From Postechiella marina (GTDB lineage: Bacteria; Bacteroidota; Bacteroidia; Flavobacteriales; Flavobacteriaceae): 64,000 nucleotides of DNA. The stretch is from assembly GCF_039538365.1 (NCBI RefSeq), contig NZ_BAABCA010000002.1, positions 496,001 through 560,000 on the forward strand. Direction: 5' to 3'. Positions 1 to 6,587 of this stretch are shown here, one piece after another (the first letter of the stretch is position 1; every line of letters begins with the position of its first letter). Under the pieces are notes generated by a model. It saw only the letters and a list, made by a program, of their open reading frames with translations, was not told where the DNA came from and searched no databases. The position numbers and the translations under genes are program-made.

Positions 1-302
1 AAACATCCATTAAAATCAAAAAACATCGTTTAAAAACATTATTTTTTGTATTATAATTCATCTAATTTAAACGTTGTTTATAATAAAAAATTATACCAAG
101 TATAAAAATTAACCCTATCTTTTTATAATAAAACAAATATATCAAATTAACAAAAACATAAAAGTTATTAAAGGTTTTTTTTAAGTTAATTGATAAATTA
201 TACTCTAAGCATTATCAATCAATAACATATTTACATAAAACAAAAAAGCCTCACAATAAGTGAAGCTCTTTCTATTTTTATCTGTTAAACAGATGTATAT
301 TA
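1..302. other. AT-rich intergenic stretch downstream of atpG
   Basis: I find no credible reading frame on either strand; all frames are broken by frequent stops. The only structure I can support is the terminator hairpin near 247-267 that serves the atp operon. The rest is A/T-rich sequence without a recognisable TAnnTTTG promoter. Confidence 0.6.
242..267 (-). terminator. Rho-independent terminator of the atp operon
   Basis: Arms AGCCTCAC (247-254) and GTGAAGCT (260-267) flank the loop AATAA. The single C/A mismatch on the plus strand becomes a G-U pair in the minus-strand RNA. In that RNA the hairpin is followed by six U (242-247). It lies about 35 bases after the atpG stop, as expected for the end of the operon. 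Confidence 0.75.
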
Positions 303-1163
303 TTAATTATTTAAAGCCTCTGCACCACCAACAATTTCTAATATCTCGTTAGTAATAGCTGCTTGACGTGCTTTATTATAAGTTAATTTAAGTTGATCTC
401 TTAACTCTGTAGCGTTGTCTGTTGCCTTATGCATTGCTGTCATACGTGCACCATGCTCAGAAGCAAAAGAATCTCTTACACCTTTGTATAATTGCGTTTT
501 TAAAGACTTAGGTATTAATTGCTCTACAATTTCTACTTTAGATGGCTCAAAAATATAATCTGTATTAACATTAACATCTCCTTCTACTGGCAAAATTGGT
601 AAAAACTGCTCTGTCATTACAATTTGGGTTGCAGCATTTTTAAACTTGTTATAAACAATTTCGATTTTATCGAACTCACCATTAACAAATTTATCCATTA
701 ACATTTGAGCAATTTCTGCAACGTTTTCAAAAGTTAAATTATCATAAATTTCACTCTTGTTTGCAATTACAATATCTTTTTTAGAAAAAGCATCGTTAGA
801 TTTTTTGCCTATTGCAAGTACAGAAACATTTTTATCTGCATACACATTATCAATTAAGTTTTGTGTTTGCTTAATTATGTTAGAATTAAAAGCACCACAT
901 AACCCTCTATTTGATGTAATAGAAACTATTAATACATTTTTAACTTCGCGTTGTATAGCATACTTACTTCCAGAATCTGCATCTAAGGTTGCACTTAAAC
1001 TCTGTAGAAGCTCTGTTAACTTGTCTGAATAAGGACGCATTGCTGTAATAGCATCTTGTGCCTTCTTTAACTTTGCAGCAGATACCATTTTCATGGCACT
1101 TGTAATTTGCATCGTTGAAGATACTGATGATATTCTATTACGTATTTCTTTAAGATTCGCCAT
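303..1163 (-). CDS. atpG: F-type ATP synthase gamma subunit
   Basis: This is the central stalk subunit of F1, which rotates inside the alpha3beta3 head and couples proton flow to ATP synthesis on the inner face of the cytoplasmic membrane. The 286-residue product has the usual length. It begins MANLKEIRNRISSV and ends in the conserved C-terminal helix (TNEILEIVGGAEALNN); the ITSNRGLCGAFN segment near residues 83-94 is a family hallmark. It is the last gene of the atpBEFHAG run. A 117-base spacer with a hairpin and a short repeat separates it from atpA, a larger gap than elsewhere in the F1 part of the operon. atpD and atpC are not nearby; in Bacteroidota they normally form a separate locus. 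Confidence 0.97.
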   Translation of the reverse strand: MANLKEIRNRISSVSSTMQITSAMKMVSAAKLKKAQDAITAMRPYSDKLTELLQSLSATLDADSGSKYAIQREVKNVLIVSITSNRGLCGAFNSNIIKQTQNLIDNVYADKNVSVLAIGKKSNDAFSKKDIVIANKSEIYDNLTFENVAEIAQMLMDKFVNGEFDKIEIVYNKFKNAATQIVMTEQFLPILPVEGDVNVNTDYIFEPSKVEIVEQLIPKSLKTQLYKGVRDSFASEHGARMTAMHKATDNATELRDQLKLTYNKARQAAITNEILEIVGGAEALNN

Positions 1164-1197
1164 TCTCTTGTTTTATTTGAATGTTTTTGTATTCAAA

Positions 1198-1227
1198 AGA
1201 CTCTTCGACTAAGCTCGGAGTGACAAT
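1198..1227 (-). repeat. Possible short dispersed intergenic repeat
   Basis: Read on the minus strand this begins ATTGTCACTCCGAGCTTAGT and runs on into TCGAAGAGTCT. It closely resembles a short, weakly palindromic element that I recall between genes in many flavobacterial genomes. It can fold through CTTCGA and TCGGAG. I see no second copy in this window, so the call rests on recollection of similar elements plus the sequence being richer in G+C than its surroundings. Confidence 0.45.
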
Positions 1228-1234
1228 ATGATAG

Positions 1235-1273
1235 AATTTAGAGTTATAAGTTTTATACTCATAACTCTAAATT
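1235..1273 (-). promoter_or_regulatory. Perfect 13-bp hairpin between atpA and atpG
   Basis: AATTTAGAGTTAT (1235-1247) and ATAACTCTAAATT (1261-1273) are exact reverse complements around a 13-base loop. The hairpin starts 7 bases past the atpA stop codon. No U tract follows on the minus strand, so it is more likely an mRNA-processing or stabilising structure, or a pause site, than a full terminator. Confidence 0.6.
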
Positions 1274-1280
1274 ATACTTT

Positions 1281-2861
1281 TTAAGCTAAATATTTACCTG
1301 ATAAGTCTTTTGCTACAGTAGTTAATGTATCTGTAACTTCATCAGTTAATTTACCAGATTTTAAAGTGCTTAAAACATCTGCATGTTTAGCTTTTAAGAA
1401 CTCAATAAAATCTCTTTCGAATTCTTTTACTTTATTAACTGGTACATCTTTTAATAAGTTTTTAGATCCTGCATAGATAATTGCAACTTGATCTTCCACT
1501 GTAAACGGATCGTTTTGACCTTGCTTTAAAATCTCTACGTTACGTTTACCTTTTTCAATTACATTTAAAGTAACAGCATCTAAATCTGATCCAAACTTAG
1601 CGAAAGCTTCTAACTCACGAAACTGTGCTTGATCTAATTTTAAAGTACCAGATACTTTTTTCATAGATTTAATTTGTGCGTTACCACCAACACGTGATAC
1701 AGAAATACCTACGTTAATTGCTGGACGTACACCAGAGTTAAATAAATCTCCATCTAAGAAAATTTGCCCGTCTGTAATAGAAATTACGTTTGTTGGAATA
1801 TATGCAGAAACGTCACCTGCTTGTGTTTCAATAATTGGTAAAGCTGTTAAAGAACCTCCACCTTTTACAATTGGTTTTAATGAATCTGGTAAATCATTCA
1901 TTTCTTGAGCAATTGCATCATTATTAATAATTTTTGCAGAACGCTCTAATAACCTTGAGTGTAAGTAAAATACATCTCCTGGGTAAGCCTCACGTCCTGG
2001 TGGACGTCTTAATAATAAAGATACCTCACGGTAAGCAACTGCTTGTTTTGATAAATCATCAAATACAATTAAAGCTGGTCTACCTGTATCTCTAAAATAC
2101 TCTCCAATAGATGCCCCTGTCATTGGTGCGTAAACTTGCATTGCAGCAGGATCTGATGCATTTGCAGCTACTATTGTAGTATAAGCCAAAGCGCCTTTTT
2201 CTTCTAAAGTTTTAGCAATGTTTGCTACTGTTGAAGCCTTTTGACCTACAGCAACATATATACAATATACTGGGTTACCAGCATCGTAAAATTCTTTTTG
2301 ATTTAAGATAGCATCAATACAAACTGTAGTCTTACCAGTTTGACGGTCGCCAATTACCAACTCACGTTGCCCTCTACCTACAGGAATCATCGCATCAATA
2401 GCTTTTATACCTGTTTGTAATGGCTCTGTTACTGGCTCTCTATATACAACACCTGGTGCCTTACGCTCTAGAGGCATTTCGTAGGTTTTGCCAGAAATAG
2501 GTCCTTTACCATCAATAGGATTTCCTAATGTATCTACAACACGACCAACAATACCTTCACCTACATTAATAGATGCGATACGAGATGTACGCTTTACTGT
2601 AGATCCTTCTTTAACTCCTACTGATCCACCAAGTAATACAATACCAACATTGTCTTCTTCAAGGTTAAGTACTATACCTTCTAAACCACCTTCGAATTCT
2701 ACTAACTCACCATATTGAGCGTTAGCTAATCCGTAAGCACGTACAATACCATCTCCTACAGTTAATACAGTTCCTACTTCGTCTAATGAAGCACTTGCTT
2801 CAAAACCCGAAAGTTGTTGTTTTAAGATTGCTGATATTTCAGCTGGTTTTACTTCTGCCAT
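1281..2861 (-). CDS. atpA: F-type ATP synthase alpha subunit
   Basis: This is the regulatory, nucleotide-binding subunit of the F1 head. The 526-residue product carries the P-loop GDRQTGKT at 171-178, the N-terminal beta-barrel segment (VGTVLTVGDGIVRAYGL) and the ALIVFDDLSKQAVAYREVSL Walker B region. The length is usual for Bacteroidota alpha subunits. The start MAEVKPAEISAILKQQ matches the family, and only 28 bases separate it from the end of atpH, so the two are cotranscribed. Its catalytic partner beta (atpD) must lie elsewhere in the genome. Confidence 0.98.
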   Translation of the reverse strand: MAEVKPAEISAILKQQLSGFEASASLDEVGTVLTVGDGIVRAYGLANAQYGELVEFEGGLEGIVLNLEEDNVGIVLLGGSVGVKEGSTVKRTSRIASINVGEGIVGRVVDTLGNPIDGKGPISGKTYEMPLERKAPGVVYREPVTEPLQTGIKAIDAMIPVGRGQRELVIGDRQTGKTTVCIDAILNQKEFYDAGNPVYCIYVAVGQKASTVANIAKTLEEKGALAYTTIVAANASDPAAMQVYAPMTGASIGEYFRDTGRPALIVFDDLSKQAVAYREVSLLLRRPPGREAYPGDVFYLHSRLLERSAKIINNDAIAQEMNDLPDSLKPIVKGGGSLTALPIIETQAGDVSAYIPTNVISITDGQIFLDGDLFNSGVRPAINVGISVSRVGGNAQIKSMKKVSGTLKLDQAQFRELEAFAKFGSDLDAVTLNVIEKGKRNVEILKQGQNDPFTVEDQVAIIYAGSKNLLKDVPVNKVKEFERDFIEFLKAKHADVLSTLKSGKLTDEVTDTLTTVAKDLSGKYLA

Positions 2862-2889
2862 CTTATAATTTATTTAGATCTTAAAGATC

Positions 2890-3426
2890 TTAGTTTAATG
2901 TAAATTCTTGTTTTAATTTGTTTAGTTGATTTGCTATACTTGCATTGTACTGCACATCTCCTACACGTAAAATGAAACCACCTATAATGCTTTCATCTAC
3001 AATATTTTCTACTTCCACATCTTTACCTGTAAGTGCTTTAGCTTTAGCTAAAACTTTACTTTTTAATGCATCTGTTAAAGCTACCGCTGTTGTTACTGTA
3101 GCAAGCTCTATTCCTTTAGACTCGTCAAATAATTGATTATATTTTACAGCCACATCACCTAAAATATCAATTCTATTATTGCTAATTAAAGTGTCAACTA
3201 AATTTAAAGTGGTTTTATTAAGGTTTTTAAACACCTCTAAAACTACAGATTTTTTTATTGTTGAGCTAACTACAGGGCTTTTAAGCACTTCGCTCAACTC
3301 TTTACTAGCTTGTATAGTATCAGCTACTAGTTTCATATCAGTATTTACAACATCTGCTGCTTTTTGATCTGATGCTAAACTTAAAACCGCTTTTGCGTAA
3401 CGTATTGCTGCTCTTGCTCCCGCCAT
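2890..3426 (-). CDS. atpH: F-type ATP synthase delta subunit
   Basis: This is the peripheral stalk subunit (OSCP homologue) that ties the b subunits to the top of F1. The 178-residue product has the expected length. It opens with the helical N-terminal domain (AAIRYAKAVLSLA) and ends with the strongly conserved segment VDESIIGGFILRVGDVQYNASIA-like region near residues 142-165. It sits 6 bases after atpF and 28 bases before atpA, in the standard F-H-A order. Confidence 0.95.
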   Translation of the reverse strand: MAGARAAIRYAKAVLSLASDQKAADVVNTDMKLVADTIQASKELSEVLKSPVVSSTIKKSVVLEVFKNLNKTTLNLVDTLISNNRIDILGDVAVKYNQLFDESKGIELATVTTAVALTDALKSKVLAKAKALTGKDVEVENIVDESIIGGFILRVGDVQYNASIANQLNKLKQEFTLN

Positions 3427-3432
3427 TGTATA

Positions 3433-3933
3433 TTAGTTTAATTTTGCTTCACCTAACATAGACTCTACCAAGGCAACTTGTTTGTCTTTATTAGATAATT
3501 CTGCACGAATTACTTTTTCTGCGATGTCTAAAGATAAGTTAGATACTTGCGCTTTTAAATCGGCTATGGCAGCTTTCTTTTCTCCTTCTATTGCAACTTG
3601 TGCTTGAGCTATCATTTTGTTTGCTTGACCTTCTGCTTCAGACTTAGCATCTTCAATCATCTTGTTTTTCATTTCGCGAGCCTCTTTTAGCATCTCTTCG
3701 CGTTCTGCTCTAGCTTCTTGCAATAACTTTTGATTATCTGCTTGAAGATTTTGCATCTCTAACTTTGCTTTTTCAGCTGAATCTAATGCATCTTGAATAC
3801 CATCTTCTCTAGACTGTAATGAGTCTAAAATAGGTTTCCAAGCAAATTTTCTCATTAATACAATTAATATTAATAAGATAATGGCTTGCATAAAAAATAA
3901 GCCTGGCGAAAAATCATGTAATAACTGATCCAT
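3433..3933 (-). CDS. atpF: F-type ATP synthase b subunit
   Basis: This is the membrane-anchored peripheral stalk of the ATP synthase. The 166-residue product has one N-terminal membrane helix (about 11-28, LFFMQAIILLILIVLMRKF). The conserved FAWKPILDSLQSRED junction follows, then a long, highly charged Ala/Glu/Lys-rich coiled coil to the end. The gene is separated from atpE by 159 bases holding a terminator-like hairpin, which could lower its expression relative to the c subunit. Confidence 0.96.
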   Translation of the reverse strand: MDQLLHDFSPGLFFMQAIILLILIVLMRKFAWKPILDSLQSREDGIQDALDSAEKAKLEMQNLQADNQKLLQEARAEREEMLKEAREMKNKMIEDAKSEAEGQANKMIAQAQVAIEGEKKAAIADLKAQVSNLSLDIAEKVIRAELSNKDKQVALVESMLGEAKLN

Positions 3934-4035
3934 GTAAAACTATAAATTAGTTGTTATTTGTTTTTGTTTAATTTTTAAAGAAAACATTATAGCTCTCTTT
4001 AGTACTAGTATTTCCTTATTATGAAAATTTAAAAA

Positions 4036-4062
4036 CAGGTCCTGCAACCAACCGTTACAGGA
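4036..4062 (-). terminator. Terminator-like attenuator hairpin after atpE
   Basis: In the minus-strand RNA, UCCUGUAAC and GUUGCAGGA (plus coordinates 4062-4054 and 4048-4040) pair over 9 bp with one G-U wobble around the loop GGUUG. Five U follow after a short CCUG. On the plus strand the wobble becomes an A/C mismatch, so the structure belongs to the atp transcript. It lies about 30 bases past the atpE stop and about 105 bases before atpF, a placement that suits partial termination. Confidence 0.6.
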
Positions 4063-4092
4063 TACTGTTCTTGTTGTTTTTTTAGGAAATTC

Positions 4093-4281
4093 TTATTTCC
4101 CTAAGATTAATGCACCGAATGCTAAACCTTCTAATAAGGCTCCAATGATGATCATCGCAGTTTGGATTTTTCCAGCTGCTTCTGGTTGACGTGCAATACC
4201 TTCCATTGCTTTTCCACCAATTTGACCTAATCCGATACCACCACCGATAACGATTAATCCTGCTCCAATTAAATTGTACAT
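4093..4281 (-). CDS. atpE: F-type ATP synthase c subunit (proton-binding ring)
   Basis: This is the proteolipid that forms the rotating ring in the membrane. The 62-residue product is two hydrophobic helices joined by the polar ARQPEA loop (30-35). The ion-binding carboxylate is Glu51 in GALLEGLAFGAL. It is followed by Gly rather than the Ser/Thr typical of sodium-binding rings, so proton coupling is inferred. The first helix is glycine-rich (GGGIGLGQIGG), the close-packing motif of the family. The protein is short even for c subunits, with almost no N-terminal extension. The terminator-like hairpin just downstream is consistent with the need for many c copies per complex. Confidence 0.97.
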   Translation of the reverse strand: MYNLIGAGLIVIGGGIGLGQIGGKAMEGIARQPEAAGKIQTAMIIIGALLEGLAFGALILGK

Positions 4282-4322
4282 ACTAATTTGATTTTTATAA
4301 ATATTAATTAAACAAATTCTTT

Positions 4323-5435
4323 TTAATGATGGTCATGTTCTTCAACAGCCATACCAATAAATAACGATGATAACATCGTAAAAATAAACGCTTGTAAAAA
4401 CGCTACTAAAATTTCGATTATCATTATAAACAACGATAATACAAGAGACATTCCTGTAGATACTACAGGACCAAATGCTTCTTTCATTGTAATCATTAAA
4501 GCAATTAAGCTCATTACCACAAAGTGACCTGCAGTAATGTTAGCAAACAAACGCACTAATAATGAGAATGGTTTAATAATTACAAAACCTACAAGCTCTA
4601 TTATTGCTAATACTGGTCTTAATATTACCGGTACTCCTGGCATCCATAATGTGTGAGACCAAAAATCTTTACTACCACTAAACATGTATATTAACATGGT
4701 AAAAATGGCTAAACATGCTGTTACTGCTATTTGTCCTGTTACATTAAACCCTAGCGGTGTTAAACCTAATAAGTTTAATATCCATATAAAGAAAAAGACA
4801 GTAAGCAAGAAGCCCATAAATTTACGATACTTTTTCTCTCCAATATTTGGTTTTGCAATTTCGTCACGAACATAAATTACCAAAGGTTCTAACACTCTAG
4901 AGAATCCTTTTGGTATTGTTTTTCCGTTTTTATACCCTCGCGCTAATGCACCAAAGCCCAACAACATTAATAAACCTGTTAACAACATACCAAATACAGA
5001 CTTAGTAATAGAAAAATCTAAAACCTTGTGTGCATTAGTTGCATGATGTGCTTCATCAAAATTAACGGATGTAGCCCCATTGTCTAGTTCGTATATTTTA
5101 CTGTGAAGTTTTACTAATTTAGTATCACCTTTATCAACAACAACCTTACCACTATCATCATGATGAAATGCTGAAGACATAAATGTTTTTAAACCATTGC
5201 TAGTCCATACAATTACTGGTAACGGAAAACTATAATGCGTACCAGACTCGTTGTGTGTGTAAAAATGAAAATCGTGCGAATCTTTTAAGTGATGTGCAAT
5301 GTATTCTCTAATTTCTTCTCCCGTATCTACTTTGTTTCCAGGTTTATGCTGTGTATCATCTCCATAAGAAGATATAGAAAACAACGCTAAAACTAAAATT
5401 GCTATAAAATTGATAGATTTTTTTGCCACCATCAT
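4323..5435 (-). CDS. atpB: F-type ATP synthase a subunit with long N-terminal extension
   Basis: This is the proton-channel stator subunit that faces the c-ring. The 370-residue product is longer than the roughly 270-residue proteobacterial form. It begins with a signal-like hydrophobic segment (about 8-23) and a His/Asp-rich hydrophilic stretch to about residue 140, probably on the periplasmic side. The usual transmembrane helices follow. The essential arginine is visible as R295 in LLVRLFANITAGHF. A long N-terminus of this kind is, from recollection, common in Bacteroidota. A good promoter lies about 42 bases upstream, so the core atp genes can be transcribed apart from sprE-bactofilin. MMVAK leaves two possible adjacent starts. 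Confidence 0.95.
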   Translation of the reverse strand: MMVAKKSINFIAILVLALFSISSYGDDTQHKPGNKVDTGEEIREYIAHHLKDSHDFHFYTHNESGTHYSFPLPVIVWTSNGLKTFMSSAFHHDDSGKVVVDKGDTKLVKLHSKIYELDNGATSVNFDEAHHATNAHKVLDFSITKSVFGMLLTGLLMLLGFGALARGYKNGKTIPKGFSRVLEPLVIYVRDEIAKPNIGEKKYRKFMGFLLTVFFFIWILNLLGLTPLGFNVTGQIAVTACLAIFTMLIYMFSGSKDFWSHTLWMPGVPVILRPVLAIIELVGFVIIKPFSLLVRLFANITAGHFVVMSLIALMITMKEAFGPVVSTGMSLVLSLFIMIIEILVAFLQAFIFTMLSSLFIGMAVEEHDHH

Positions 5436-5476
5436 ACTTTTTCTAACTAATAAATTTATGCTCTGTAAATTTTGTG

Positions 5477-5505
5477 CAAATGTAAGTAATAATTTAAAAA
5501 TGCAA
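5477..5505 (-). promoter_or_regulatory. Flavobacterial-type promoter for atpB
   Basis: On the minus strand TTG (5505-5503), an 18-base spacer and TACATTTG (5484-5477) match the Bacteroidota consensus TTG-N17/23-TAnnTTTG. It lies in the 135-base gap before atpB and would give a leader of about 35 bases. Confidence 0.65.
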
Positions 5506-5570
5506 AGCCTTTTTTTTTAAGAATTCTTTAAGAATAGAAATTTACTAGGTTTTTCTTGTAAAGTTAGTAA

Positions 5571-5942
5571 TTACTTACTGTTTAAGAGTTTTGATACAGC
5601 TATGGCCTCTGCTATTAAAAAAAGAAATAACGGAATTACCAAACCTATACGCTCCATTTGCGTCAAATTTTCGTTAGCAAAAACCGATGATTGAAAAATT
5701 AAAACAAACGCCCCTATTTTAAAAAACATTAAAGTTAAATAGGCATATCCTGCTTGATTTGGAAGTTTCTCGGCTACAATTTCTACAGAAACATAAACTA
5801 AAATGGCTGCTACTAAATGAAATAGGTATATAGAAAACAGCGAGAACGAAAGCGCTACCGTTGTTAAATAATTTTGAAGATTAGAACCTATTACAAATAA
5901 AAGAAAAAGTATTATACTTACTATTAATATACGCTTAATCAT
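5571..5942 (-). CDS. Small AtpI-position membrane protein (DUF6168-like)
   Basis: The 123-residue product has four predicted membrane helices (about 4-22, 26-46, 69-87 and 97-115) and almost no soluble part. I recognise it as the small family that sits between the AtpZ-like gene and atpB in flavobacteria, annotated as DUF6168 as far as I recall. By position it corresponds to AtpI, which helps assemble the c-ring, but I see no diagnostic AtpI residues, so a role in ATP synthase assembly is inference from context. It starts directly where the AtpZ-like gene ends. Confidence 0.7.
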   Translation of the reverse strand: MIKRILIVSIILFLLFVIGSNLQNYLTTVALSFSLFSIYLFHLVAAILVYVSVEIVAEKLPNQAGYAYLTLMFFKIGAFVLIFQSSVFANENLTQMERIGLVIPLFLFLIAEAIAVSKLLNSK

Positions 5943-6197
5943 TTAATGGTTATTTTTGGTTTTATCGCTATTTGTTATATTCAATACTTGTTTTATAACT
6001 GCATACATAGCTATAAAAACAGCGATTAAAGTGACTATTTTGTAGTACAGTTGATTGGTATTATTAAATTTTACATCTAACCATTCGCCTAGTTTACTTC
6101 CTAAATAAATGGTAGCGCCCATTTGAATTGCTATAGACGAAAACCGAATAAATGGATTAAGCTGTTTTTTCTGATTTCGATTTTCGCGATTTGCCAT
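5943..6197 (-). CDS. AtpZ/AtpI-family assembly protein
   Basis: A short two-helix membrane protein of about 84 residues. A basic N-terminus (NRENRNQKKQLNP) is followed by a glycine-containing helix (FSSIAIQMGATIYLGSKLGEWLD) and a second helix (VTLIAVFIAMYAVIKQVL). This is the AtpZ pattern, found upstream of atp operons and implicated in ion supply or ring assembly. I prefer the ATG at 6197 (MANRENRN) to the one at 6215 because it shortens the overlap with the bactofilin gene to 41 bases and gives a family-like N-terminus. Confidence 0.8.
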   Translation of the reverse strand: MANRENRNQKKQLNPFIRFSSIAIQMGATIYLGSKLGEWLDVKFNNTNQLYYKIVTLIAVFIAMYAVIKQVLNITNSDKTKNNH

Positions 6198-6573
6198 TGT
6201 CAATATCTTTTGCAATACCCTTCATAACACAAGTTACGTTAAAAATAGCTCCAGGCTCTACAGCAAGTTTACCAACCTCTACTTCGCCCTCTATTTGAGC
6301 AGCTGTTTTTAATGTTAATATTCCAGAGAGAGTTAATTTACCAGAAAATTTACCTTCAAAATAAGCATCGGTACCTTGTAGTGTACCTGTTATGTTTCCA
6401 GACCTACCAACAACTACTTTACCTGTTGTTATTATATTTCCTTCTATAGTACCATCAATTCTAAAATCGCCTTGGCTATTAAAATCACCTACAATTTTAG
6501 TGCCTTTTGAAATTATATTTTGACTAGATGTGCTATCAACCATTTGTTTATCTTTTTTATTATCTGAGAACAT
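6157..6573 (-). CDS. Bactofilin-family polymer-forming protein
   Basis: Bactofilins polymerise into cytoskeletal filaments without nucleotide. The 138-residue product has the typical short disordered N-terminus (about 1-20). A central right-handed beta-helix of repeating short strands follows (DFRIDGTIEGNI, GKVVVGRSGNITG, AYFEGKFSGKLTL, AAQIEGEVEVG), about residues 30-115, then a basic tail (SRKSKSEK). It lies 14 bases after sprE/porW and overlaps the AtpZ-like gene by 41 bases, so the three are translationally linked. The context suggests a cell-envelope or gliding role, but that is inference. Confidence 0.9.
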   Translation of the reverse strand: MFSDNKKDKQMVDSTSSQNIISKGTKIVGDFNSQGDFRIDGTIEGNIITTGKVVVGRSGNITGTLQGTDAYFEGKFSGKLTLSGILTLKTAAQIEGEVEVGKLAVEPGAIFNVTCVMKGIAKDIDNGKSRKSKSEKTA

Positions 6574-6587
6574 AATAATGCTATTAT

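Noticed and set aside
303..5435. Deletion of atpD and atpC from the operon
   Set aside because: In Bacteroidota these two genes normally lie in a separate locus, so their absence here is expected.
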